Shown here: in pieces, positions 6,766-13,396 of the stretch | Numbering within the stretch: position 1 is the stretch's first letter | Layout of the letters: each line of letters begins with the position of its first letter | Assembly (NCBI GenBank): GCA_964346445.1 | Contig: CAYFUI010000018.1 | Coordinates: 1 to 14,628 of the forward strand | Source: JAGOZV01 sp964346445 | GTDB taxonomy: Bacteria; Patescibacteriota; Saccharimonadia; Saccharimonadales; Saccharimonadaceae | Reading direction: 5' to 3' | Length of the DNA: 14,628 nt | Made by a program: the position numbers and the translations under genes | Notes under the pieces: model-generated | Told to the model about the DNA's origin: nothing | Seen by the model: only the letters and a program-made list of their open reading frames with translations | The model's database searches: none

Positions 6766-7090
6766 GATTAAAGAAAACCAAATATATATATTAATAGCAG
6801 GTAGCGTTCTAATTGCCTTAATTTTAACTGGTATTAGTTTGTGGCTGTATGGCGCCAGCGGCACACAGCAGCTAGACTTAAGCCGTCCAGGTTATAAAAA
6901 ACTGCAAGCCAAGGTGGATACCGATCCCATAAGTCAGTCCTTTCTGGCTAATGGCCCAATGAGCCTAAAAGAAATAGAAAAATTTAAAGCCCTTTATAAT
7001 AGCGCGGTGGACAAAGCCATCAAAGCGGACGCCTTTTCTGGAGACCCGCTTAATCCAGAAAGCCTTGGTATTATGACTGAAGGTGAGTAG
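6752..7090 (+). CDS. Single-span membrane hypothetical protein
   Basis: 112 residues: a short basic N-terminus, one membrane helix (about 11-33) and a soluble, helical, charged C-terminal part (about 45-112) probably outside the cell. No family is recognised and there are no cysteines. I chose the ATG at 6752 because GGTGG (6741-6745) lies 6 nt upstream; an in-frame TTG at 6722 would add 10 residues but has no such site. The gene overlaps the end of the upstream secreted-protein gene by 14 nt. It also runs 20 nt into the 3' end of the minus-strand MurC-type gene, with no terminator hairpin visible between them. Confidence 0.75.
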   Translation: MALTKIKENQIYILIAGSVLIALILTGISLWLYGASGTQQLDLSRPGYKKLQAKVDTDPISQSFLANGPMSLKEIEKFKALYNSAVDKAIKADAFSGDPLNPESLGIMTEGE

Positions 7091-8342
7091 GTTGGGCTTT
7101 TTGGCGTAGCCATGCGTCAATGTTTCCCGCGCCCATACCTACAACAATGTAATTACTATTGAGCAGTTTTTGAACGTGCTGCCACAGCTCGTCATCTAAT
7201 TGGGCAAAGTTTATTTTTTCTTTATCTTTAAGCTTAGCAGTTAAGGCTTTGGGTGTGAGCACCTCTAGTGTGGTGTCTTCCCGCGTTAAAAAGGTGGGCA
7301 ACCAAAAAACCACCGCTGCCTTAGCAAACTGGTTGTCATATTGGTCTTTTATAGCATGCTGGCGTGAATTTTGGTGAGGCTGGTAGATAACGGCAATTTT
7401 ACGTGCGGTTTGGCTAGCAATTTCATGGGCGGTGTTTAAGCTGGCCGCGATCTCTACCGGATGGTGAGCATAATCGGTGTATAAGTTAGGGCCTAACTTT
7501 TCAAAGCGCCGGCTTGTGCCTGGAAAGCTGTTAATGGCTTTGATGGCTTCTTTGTAGTTCGCTTCATTTATTACACCAACCTTTTGTAGGCCTGCTAAAA
7601 GTAAACTAGCATTTTGCCGGTTATGGGCACCTGGTAAGGTAATGTCTTGATTGACCGTTAATGCGTTTGAGTGGTTACTAGCGCCTTTTTTTGGCCATTC
7701 TACAATTTGGTTGGACTGTTTCTTAAACTTCTCGAAAGCTTGCTGGTAACTTTTAACGGTTGGGTAGGTGTCTTGGTGGTCGTAACCAATATTTGTTATA
7801 ACACTAAGGTAGGGTTTAAAGTGTAAGAAGTTGCGGTCAAACTCGTCACATTCGTATAGGAAGTATTCACTTTCTTTATTAAAAAAACCACTAGGTCCAA
7901 AGCTAATAGTAGAGCCCACAGAGTAACTTGCTGGAATATTTAATTGGTTAAAGAGCCATATAGCCAAAGCGGTGGTACTAGTTTTTCCGTGGGTGCCAGC
8001 AATGGCGATTAATTTCTGCTGCTTATCTTGAATAATTTTACTTAAAAGTTCGTCGCGTTTAGCGGTCTTAATACCAAGTTTGTTAGCCAATTGCAGCTCC
8101 GGGTGGTCGCTAGGCAGGGCAGCAGTATAGACAAACCAGTCTAACGGGCTTTCTTTATGAACATTGGCCAGGTGGGTGCCGTCTTGCTCGCCAATGTAAT
8201 ATGGAATATCTAACTTGCTTAGGTTGTTTGTAATTAAGCTATGGTGCCTGTCAGAGCCATGTACTTGATAGCCTGCAAAATGGGCAATTTCTGCCAAAGG
8301 GCCAATGCCTACACCGCCAATTCCTGAAAAATAAACCTTCAT
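7071..8342 (-). CDS. murC: UDP-N-acetylmuramate--L-alanine ligase type (MurC/Mpl family)
   Basis: Mur ligase that joins L-alanine to UDP-MurNAc in cytoplasmic peptidoglycan precursor synthesis. Domain 1 (Rossmann-like, UDP binding) begins GIGGVGIGPLA (7-17). Domain 2 carries the ATP loop AGTHGKT (115-121), ECDEFDRNF (164-172) and NIGYDH (184-189). Domain 3 starts near PGAHNRQNA (237-245), with FPGTSRRFE (273-281) and DYAHHP (290-295). At 423 residues it is somewhat shorter than typical MurC (about 450-490). The DEFDR and DYAHHP motifs fit MurC better than MurD, E or F; the recycling ligase Mpl is the main alternative. The start is supported by a consensus -10 exactly 6 nt upstream (complement of 8349-8354) with no Shine-Dalgarno site, so the mRNA is probably leaderless. 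Confidence 0.88.
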   Translation of the reverse strand: MKVYFSGIGGVGIGPLAEIAHFAGYQVHGSDRHHSLITNNLSKLDIPYYIGEQDGTHLANVHKESPLDWFVYTAALPSDHPELQLANKLGIKTAKRDELLSKIIQDKQQKLIAIAGTHGKTSTTALAIWLFNQLNIPASYSVGSTISFGPSGFFNKESEYFLYECDEFDRNFLHFKPYLSVITNIGYDHQDTYPTVKSYQQAFEKFKKQSNQIVEWPKKGASNHSNALTVNQDITLPGAHNRQNASLLLAGLQKVGVINEANYKEAIKAINSFPGTSRRFEKLGPNLYTDYAHHPVEIAASLNTAHEIASQTARKIAVIYQPHQNSRQHAIKDQYDNQFAKAAVVFWLPTFLTREDTTLEVLTPKALTAKLKDKEKINFAQLDDELWQHVQKLLNSNYIVVGMGAGNIDAWLRQKAQPTHLQS

Positions 8343-8348
8343 TTCTTT

Positions 8349-8379
8349 ATTATACTATGAGTGGGCGACATGGTATAAT
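8349..8379. promoter_or_regulatory. Divergent promoters of murC and the four-Cys membrane protein
   Basis: Minus strand: TATAAT (complement of 8349-8354), 6 nt before the murC ATG. Plus strand: extended -10 TGG-TATAAT (8371-8379) with a weak -35 TATACT (8351-8356) at 17 bp. That -35 overlaps the minus -10, so the two promoters probably compete. Confidence 0.55.
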
Positions 8380-8404
8380 GCTTATAGTATAAGAGGTGGA
8401 ATAA

Positions 8405-9049
8405 GTGCAGAATAACTATCGTGAACGGCGTAAGCTAAGGAACCGGCTTAAACGTATTCAAAGTGTCAAAACCTGGCAGTTAGTTTTAATTTTTATGCTG
8501 ATGAGTTTTGTGACTGCCTCTTTGTTGCGTTTAAATAATGTAGGTATGGTGGAGCGGCGTGACGCCGTAATGACAGCCGATCAGTCATGTGACCGCGAGG
8601 TCCTTAAAGACAGGTTGTATGATTTACAACGGTATGTTTCCAAGCATATGAATACCAGCCTGGGCAGTAAAGGTGTTGCCCTAGAAGGACTATATAACTG
8701 TGACTACCAGGATATTTTAAATAAACAGCAGGTGTACCAAAATGAACATGGAAATGTATTTCAGCGTGCTCAAGATGTTTGTGCGCCTCGTTATTCTAGC
8801 AACTCACAAGGCTACAAGGATTGTGTAAATAATGAATTAGCTAAGTTTCCCCAGGGGCAAGAACTGGTCGATGCCGTAACTATTCCTACAGAGCCATACT
8901 ACCATTCTTTTGTTTCGCCATTATGGTCACCAGACTTTGCGGGCTTTTCAGTTTTAATAACTGCAGCTATTGGGTTAGTAATAATAGTAAGAGCCATTAG
9001 TATGCTTGTAATTAGAATGATTCTTAAATTTAAATATAAAAGTGTCTAA
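8405..9049 (+). CDS. Two-span membrane protein with four-cysteine external domain
   Basis: A 214-residue protein with a strongly basic N-terminus (RERRKLRNRLKR, 6-17), a membrane helix (about 24-41), a soluble domain (about 45-175) and a second helix (about 178-206) with a basic tail (KFKYK). By the positive-inside rule both ends are cytoplasmic and the middle domain is outside. That domain holds exactly four cysteines (62, 99, 126, 140), consistent with two disulfides and so a possible client of the DsbA-like protein. No family is recognised. The start is GTG (8405), supported by GAGGTGG (8393-8399) 5 nt upstream and an extended -10 promoter. Confidence 0.75.
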   Translation: MQNNYRERRKLRNRLKRIQSVKTWQLVLIFMLMSFVTASLLRLNNVGMVERRDAVMTADQSCDREVLKDRLYDLQRYVSKHMNTSLGSKGVALEGLYNCDYQDILNKQQVYQNEHGNVFQRAQDVCAPRYSSNSQGYKDCVNNELAKFPQGQELVDAVTIPTEPYYHSFVSPLWSPDFAGFSVLITAAIGLVIIVRAISMLVIRMILKFKYKSV

Positions 9050-9053
9050 GGTG

Positions 9054-9114
9054 TTGACAGCTAAGCTCTTAAGGTGGTAACCTGAGGTGGTATAGCATTA
9101 ATAGGAGGTATAAT
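9054..9114 (+). promoter_or_regulatory. Tandem promoter elements before small conserved gene
   Basis: Upstream pair: TTGACA (9054-9059), 18 bp, then extended -10 TGG-TAACCT (9075-9083); its transcript would include the AGGAGG site (9103-9108). Downstream: TATAAT (9109-9114), 6 nt before the ATG at 9121, would give a leaderless message that begins after that site. The two would yield messages with different translation modes. Confidence 0.45.
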
Positions 9115-9120
9115 AACTTT

Positions 9121-9336
9121 ATGGCTTACAAGTATACAAATTCAAAGGGTGTGACATATTATTTACATAGCACTGAGGTAGAGCTACGTGGTGCTAAAGG
9201 TAAACCGCAAACAATTTATTTCTTTGCTAAGGTAGACAATAACGAAAAGGGAACGCCGGTTGAAGAGCTTCCAGAAGGACGCGAAGTTTACGAGAACCCA
9301 CGCAACTTCTTCCCTGTAGTTCGCAAAAAGAAATAG
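9121..9336 (+). CDS. Small conserved basic protein, unknown function
   Basis: A 71-residue, soluble, mostly beta-strand-like protein with no membrane segment: YTNSKGVTYYLH (5-16), an IYFFAK strand, then PEGREVYENPRN and a basic tail RKKK. From memory, small proteins of this form occur widely in Saccharibacteria and other Patescibacteria, usually annotated hypothetical; I cannot confirm this without a search. The size and basic tail would suit a nucleic-acid or ribosome-associated role, but that is only inference. AGGAGG (9103-9108) lies 12 nt before the ATG, rather far, and a TATAAT sits between them. Confidence 0.8.
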   Translation: MAYKYTNSKGVTYYLHSTEVELRGAKGKPQTIYFFAKVDNNEKGTPVEELPEGREVYENPRNFFPVVRKKK

Positions 9337-9352
9337 TTTAAGCATAAAAGGC

Positions 9353-9381
9353 TTGCAACTTCATTTAAGCACTTGTATAAT
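9353..9381 (+). promoter_or_regulatory. Strong promoter facing a terminator
   Basis: TTGCAA (9353-9358), a 17-bp spacer and a perfect TATAAT (9376-9381) make this one of the best promoters in the window. Predicted transcription from about 9388 meets the hairpin at 9405 after roughly 17 nt, so most transcripts should end as an RNA of about 50 nt unless termination is relieved. Confidence 0.65.
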
Positions 9382-9387
9382 AGAATT

Positions 9388-9438
9388 CAAACAAACAGGT
9401 GCCAAAAAATGCCCCCATACCCCGGGGGCTTTTTTGTT
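9388..9438 (+). ncRNA. Predicted short terminated RNA (attenuator or sRNA)
   Basis: The segment between the promoter at 9353-9381 and the end of the terminator is about 50 nt and holds little besides a short A-rich start and the hairpin. It could be a leader attenuator for the acyltransferase operon, a tiny regulatory RNA, or just a promoter next to the terminator of the previous gene. I see no known RNA family. Confidence 0.3.
9405..9435. terminator. Rho-independent terminator
   Basis: GCCCCC (9411-9416) pairs with GGGGGC (9424-9429) around a 7-nt loop, extended by A-T pairs (9405-9409 with 9431-9435) across one T-T mismatch. T6, G, T4 follows (9430-9440). The A-run on the left could also let it work on the minus strand. 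It ends transcripts from the small conserved gene at 9121 and from the promoter at 9353. Confidence 0.85.
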
Positions 9439-9465
9439 TTATACTATACTAGCTTGTACAATAGT

Positions 9466-9497
9466 TTGCAATTAGCTGTAAATTATTGTAATATAAT
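9466..9497 (+). promoter_or_regulatory. Promoter of acyltransferase/E1-like operon
   Basis: TTGCAA (9466-9471), the same -35 hexamer as the promoter at 9353, is 17 bp from TAATAT (9489-9494) and 20 bp from TATAAT (9492-9497). Transcription would start near 9501-9504, leaving a leader of about 58-60 nt to the GTG start. Confidence 0.5.
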
Positions 9498-9561
9498 TAA
9501 ATGTTTACATACATTAAGACGTAAGTATTGATAAATAAATAATAATTCGAAAGAGGTTGTT

Positions 9562-10248
9562 GTGGAGAAAAAAGATGTTATTTATTCAGAATTTTTAAAT
9601 AATCAAGAAGATGGAGGTTTGTACGTAGCCAAGATAGACAGTGCTGCCATAATTGATCAGGAACATTCAGCCGCACAAGCTTACACTGGTCTGCGCACCC
9701 GAATTTACAGAAAATATGGTTTTTTAGATCCTAATATAGAACTAGATATAGACGTAGATGACGAAAGGTCCGATCACTATATTGCAATGGTAGCTAGTGG
9801 TGGAGATGCGGCTTTGCCGCTGGGAGTAATGAGGCTGATTAATAAAAACCAAAAGGATGAAATGTCACTCCCTATTGAGAATTATTTTGATGACGCCTTA
9901 AATACCGTAGTTGATAAAGATGCTGCTGAGATATCTCGTCTTGCAATCGAAAAGAACGGGTTTAGGGCGGGTGTTGTACGCACTAGGCTTATACAAACCG
10001 CATTAAAAACTGTAATGGCTAACGGGACCACTCAAACACTAGCAATGGTCGACAGTTGGTTTAGGGATTATTTAAGAGATAAAGCTTTTATACCTATGAC
10101 GCAAGTGGCAAAAGAGCAGCAAATTGCTAAATACCCCGAAATTCAAGTAGGTATTGACGTAGACTTTGAGACTCTTGAAAGAAATATAGGAGTCAAGGCT
10201 CTTGACTTGGTACACCAAGAAGAAGGGCTTGAGTTTTATCGGTTTTAA
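9562..10248 (+). CDS. LuxI-like/exosortase-type acyltransferase (GNAT fold)
   Basis: A 228-residue soluble protein that looks like a member of the autoinducer-synthase/N-acyl amino acid synthase superfamily, which moves an acyl group from a carrier onto an amine. Matching elements in order are LRTRIYRKYGF (44-54), an acidic stretch with DERSDHY (67-73), GVMRLI (88-93), LPIE (103-106) and EISRLAI (123-129) with FR at 134-135. The LPIE...EISRLA...FR order is closest to the PEP-CTERM/exosortase-associated acyltransferases; LuxI and FeeM share the R, E and R positions. Substrate is unknown. The GTG start follows AAGAGG (9551-9556) by 5 nt. The E1-like gene begins 5 nt after its stop. By-eye assignment; superfamily likely, subfamily uncertain. 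Confidence 0.7.
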   Translation: MEKKDVIYSEFLNNQEDGGLYVAKIDSAAIIDQEHSAAQAYTGLRTRIYRKYGFLDPNIELDIDVDDERSDHYIAMVASGGDAALPLGVMRLINKNQKDEMSLPIENYFDDALNTVVDKDAAEISRLAIEKNGFRAGVVRTRLIQTALKTVMANGTTQTLAMVDSWFRDYLRDKAFIPMTQVAKEQQIAKYPEIQVGIDVDFETLERNIGVKALDLVHQEEGLEFYRF

Positions 10249-10253
10249 TAAAA

Positions 10254-11198
10254 ATGGAAAACTACTACCATAGGAATCTAGGTTTTTGGAGTAAGGAAGA
10301 GCAGGAGAAGATTAGGGGGTCTCATGTGGCTATAGCTGGCGCCGGTGGTGATGGCTTCCAGCTTGGTATGAAGCTAAGCATGATGGGTGTTGAGAGTTTT
10401 AGTGTGGCAGACCCTGAAGTGTTTGAGCACGAAAATTCAAATAGGGTGCTGGGGGCAACTGCACTAGCAGTTGGGCTAAATAAAGCAGAGGTTTTTAGAG
10501 AAAGAGTCTTAGAGTTGCGACCAGATGCAAAAATCAAGGTATTCACAGATGGAGTAACAGAGGATAATATTGAAGATTTTATAGAAGGCGCTGACCTCGT
10601 AGTTGATGAGACGGAGCTGACCTATCCGCATATAGGAACAATGATAGCTAGGCGAGCACGTCATGCCGGAATACCAACCACTATAGTGATGAATATTGGC
10701 TTTGCTGGAATTGCCACTTCACTCAATCCCCAGTCTCGCTATTGGACGTTTGAAAGAATGATGGGTATACCAAAGGATATGCCATTGGATGAGATTAAGG
10801 AAATGGGCTTAGATTTCGGCCATGCGCTTCCTTACCTTCCTTCATATGGTGACATATCAACTTTAGAGGCTGTATTGGATGGTGCTCCTTTACCTTCAAT
10901 CACCCAAGGAGTAGATGTGGCAAGTGGCATAGGAAGCACCGAAGCTTTCTTGCACTTAGTTGGAGGGAGTAGTGGTGGAAATTATCGCAAAGAACCCACG
11001 TGGAATCCGCGCTGGCGGTATTATGATGCATACGCAAATAGGGCTGGCACGGTTAATAATATAGCTAAGGTGGGCTATTATAAAAGCCTAGCCAAGGTTG
11101 TTTTTCGTAATGGGCTAGATAAAATTATTAAGCCTCTAACGCGCGGAGAGGTAGGGTTAAACCCAGACTGCGATTATCACACTGAAAAAGTGAATTAA
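10254..11198 (+). CDS. E1-like adenylating enzyme, ThiF/MoeB/HesA fold
   Basis: Predicted to activate a carboxylate (a peptide C-terminus or a small acid) as an acyl-adenylate with ATP. The 314 residues begin with the E1 nucleotide fold: GAGGDG (29-34), Asp53 in SVADPEVFEHENSNR, with Asn61 and Arg64 matching the conserved N and R of the family, then Lys77 and Asp118 in VVDETE. The C-terminal half ends with VDVASGIGSTEAFLHLVGG (220-238), resembling the usual closing helix. It has one cysteine only, Cys306 near the end; the CxxC zinc pairs and the catalytic cysteine of MoeB/ThiF/E1 proteins are missing, so thioester transfer is unlikely. MccB and TcdA are known family members that work without a thioester. 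No Shine-Dalgarno site is clear; it is probably coupled to the acyltransferase 5 nt upstream. Confidence 0.8.
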   Translation: MENYYHRNLGFWSKEEQEKIRGSHVAIAGAGGDGFQLGMKLSMMGVESFSVADPEVFEHENSNRVLGATALAVGLNKAEVFRERVLELRPDAKIKVFTDGVTEDNIEDFIEGADLVVDETELTYPHIGTMIARRARHAGIPTTIVMNIGFAGIATSLNPQSRYWTFERMMGIPKDMPLDEIKEMGLDFGHALPYLPSYGDISTLEAVLDGAPLPSITQGVDVASGIGSTEAFLHLVGGSSGGNYRKEPTWNPRWRYYDAYANRAGTVNNIAKVGYYKSLAKVVFRNGLDKIIKPLTRGEVGLNPDCDYHTEKVN

Positions 11199-11213
11199 AT
11201 TTAAGATGTAGTA

Positions 11214-11219
11214 TATAAT
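11214..11219 (+). promoter_or_regulatory. -10 box of sensor kinase gene
   Basis: A perfect TATAAT ends 6 nt before the ATG at 11226, again predicting a leaderless message. The -35 region (TGAATT at 11191-11196) is weak. There is no terminator after the E1-like gene, so read-through from the operon promoter is also possible. Confidence 0.5.
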
Positions 11220-11225
11220 TAAAGC

Positions 11226-13358
11226 ATGAGCTTCTTTCTAGTAGTAGACATCATAGTTGGTGCACTATTTATATTATTAGCGTACTTCGCGCTTTTAAAC
11301 CGGCACCGTAAAATAAAAGAAGTATATTTATTCATAGCCACTACATTTTTTACGTTAATTTGGATAATCACAACTCACATAAGTAATGATGTTTCGGTAT
11401 CGCCAGGGATTGCTATTGTAGCCACTCGTCTTCTTTTTCCAGCTAGCTTTTTAGCATCTTTATGTTTCTTTGGTCTACTTAAAGAGATGACCGAAGAAAA
11501 ATTAAAACTTGCAGGGAAGGGCCGTATCTTATTGATAATGATACTATCTATTATCTTTGCTTCACCGCTAACTGTTAAAGGGATCTATGAAGACGGTATA
11601 GTGTATGGTGTTTCATTTGGACCAGCTGTGTATCTATATGGTGCGGCAATAGCTTCATTATTGGGCGCAATGATAATTATTATCGCAAAAAGTTGGAATA
11701 GTTCCAGTGCAGCCATTCGTCAAAAAATTAGACCAGTAGGGCTTTGCGTAGCAATTGCCGCTCCCTTGATATTTTTAATGGCATTCCTTATTCCTAATAT
11801 GACAGGTTCTTTCGAAGTAACAAAGATAGCCCTTACCCCCACCATCATCATAATTATATCCTTATACTATGCCACAATTCGTCACGGCTTATTTGATCTT
11901 CGTGGCGCATCAATTCGTACCATGACGTACATACTCACACTCTCCGTGCTGACTGCCGTATACTTTATTCTGGCTTATCTTCTTTCAATCATTCTGTTTA
12001 AGGGGCAGACAACCACTGGCTTAAGTATTAGCCCGTTGAACGTGATATTGGCTTTAATTATGGCTATAATCTTTCAACCAATTAAACAGGTGTTTGATAA
12101 ATTAACAGACAGTATTTTTTATCGTGGCGTTTATAACCGTGATGTTTTTTTAAAAGAATTTAGTAAAATAGTTTCTTATAATAGTGACCTAGAGCGGTTG
12201 CTGCGTAAGGTGTCTGAGTATATTATTGCAAACTTAAAACCTTCGGCCGTTAGCTTCTATGTTATAGATAGGCATTTAGTGAAAAACCTGGGGCAAACAC
12301 CGATGCGTCTATCTTCTAACACTTTTAAAGAGATTAGCCAGTTAGCCAAAAACGGCGATCTTTCTGGCGTGGTACTGGTAGATACTATGGAGCCTAGCCG
12401 CTTAAGCAAAATTTTAGCACACCATGGGGTAAAAATTATTATCCCTATGCGTATAGGTGATGAAGTGATTGGCTTTATGCTTCTTGGTGAACACTTGAAT
12501 GACAACTACACTCCACGGGATGTTTCTACACTGGAGTCTGTGGTGGGCGAGCTGGTAATATCTATTCAGAACTCTTTATCGGTGGAGGTAATAAGGGATC
12601 TTAATGAGAACCTGCAAAAAAAGGTTGACGACGCAACAGGAGAGTTGCGTAAGTCTAATGAAAAACTAAAAGAATTGGATAAGACTAAAGATGAGTTCCT
12701 GTCCATTGCTTCGCACCAGCTGAGGACGCCACTAACAAGTATAAAAGGTTATATAGATATGTTGCGCGAAGGTGACTTTGGTGAAGTAAACGACGCACAA
12801 AAAACCGCGCTGAATGAAACCTTTACTTCTAGCGAGCGGATGGTGCGGCTGATCAATGACTTTCTCAACGTGTCACGCCTTCAGACGGGTAAGTTCAGTA
12901 TAGACAAAACCAAGCATAACCTTAAAGACTTAGTTGAAGAAGAGGTAAAAATGATAAGCTTAATTGCTAAACAAAGCGACATTAAGATGAATTTTCAGGC
13001 TAAGGACGTGGGTACGGTTAAGATGGATGTAGAAAAAATCAGGCAAGTAATTGTTAATATGCTAGACAATGCAATTTATTATTCTAAGCCTAATTCAACA
13101 GTCTACGTGGACGTGAAACAAAAGGGGAAGTGGGCCGAATTTACTGTAAAAGATAGTGGAATAGGTGTGCCAGAAGAGGATCAGCAAAACCTATTTGGCA
13201 AATTCTTTAGGGCGGCGAATGCCCAAAAAAGACGACCAGACGGTACAGGTGTGGGTTTGTTTTTGGCACGAAAGGTTATTTTAGGGCACGGTGGGGAGAT
13301 GGTTTTTCACTCTAAAGAAGGGGAGGGGAGTACTTTTGGCTTCCGGATACCCCTTTAG
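11226..13358 (+). CDS. Multi-spanning sensor histidine kinase with GAF-like domain
   Basis: A 710-residue membrane sensor. The N-terminal part has about nine hydrophobic segments (near 2-22, 34-52, 64-83, 100-114, 132-154, 171-190, 200-216, 232-258, 268-285); the first seven resemble the 7TM region of the HisKA_7TM type, with IRHGLFDLR (218-226) after them. A GAF-like domain (about 320-450) and a coiled coil (about 455-490) lead to HisKA with SHQLRTPL, phospho-acceptor His497. The ATPase domain has the N box NMLDNA (611-616), DSGIG (643-647) and GTGVGL (673-678), all intact. No response regulator is adjacent, so its partner is elsewhere. The ligand is unknown; the position after an acyltransferase/E1 pair hints at a lipid-like or modified-peptide signal, which is inference. 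Confidence 0.93.
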   Translation: MSFFLVVDIIVGALFILLAYFALLNRHRKIKEVYLFIATTFFTLIWIITTHISNDVSVSPGIAIVATRLLFPASFLASLCFFGLLKEMTEEKLKLAGKGRILLIMILSIIFASPLTVKGIYEDGIVYGVSFGPAVYLYGAAIASLLGAMIIIIAKSWNSSSAAIRQKIRPVGLCVAIAAPLIFLMAFLIPNMTGSFEVTKIALTPTIIIIISLYYATIRHGLFDLRGASIRTMTYILTLSVLTAVYFILAYLLSIILFKGQTTTGLSISPLNVILALIMAIIFQPIKQVFDKLTDSIFYRGVYNRDVFLKEFSKIVSYNSDLERLLRKVSEYIIANLKPSAVSFYVIDRHLVKNLGQTPMRLSSNTFKEISQLAKNGDLSGVVLVDTMEPSRLSKILAHHGVKIIIPMRIGDEVIGFMLLGEHLNDNYTPRDVSTLESVVGELVISIQNSLSVEVIRDLNENLQKKVDDATGELRKSNEKLKELDKTKDEFLSIASHQLRTPLTSIKGYIDMLREGDFGEVNDAQKTALNETFTSSERMVRLINDFLNVSRLQTGKFSIDKTKHNLKDLVEEEVKMISLIAKQSDIKMNFQAKDVGTVKMDVEKIRQVIVNMLDNAIYYSKPNSTVYVDVKQKGKWAEFTVKDSGIGVPEEDQQNLFGKFFRAANAQKRRPDGTGVGLFLARKVILGHGGEMVFHSKEGEGSTFGFRIPL

Positions 13359-13360
13359 TA

Positions 13361-13389
13361 TTGCTTTAATGTTTACTTTATGATATAAT
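13361..13389 (+). promoter_or_regulatory. Strong extended -10 promoter
   Basis: TTGCTT (13361-13366), a 17-bp spacer and TATAAT (13384-13389) preceded by TGA as an extended -10. It ends 7 nt before the ATG at 13397, so the message is predicted to be leaderless. It starts just after the sensor kinase stop codon. Confidence 0.65.
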
Positions 13390-13396
13390 AATAGGT

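Noticed and set aside
9410..9530. Leader peptide starting at ATG 9410 within the terminator
   Set aside because: No Shine-Dalgarno site with good spacing, and the frame simply translates the hairpin and the AT-rich spacer.
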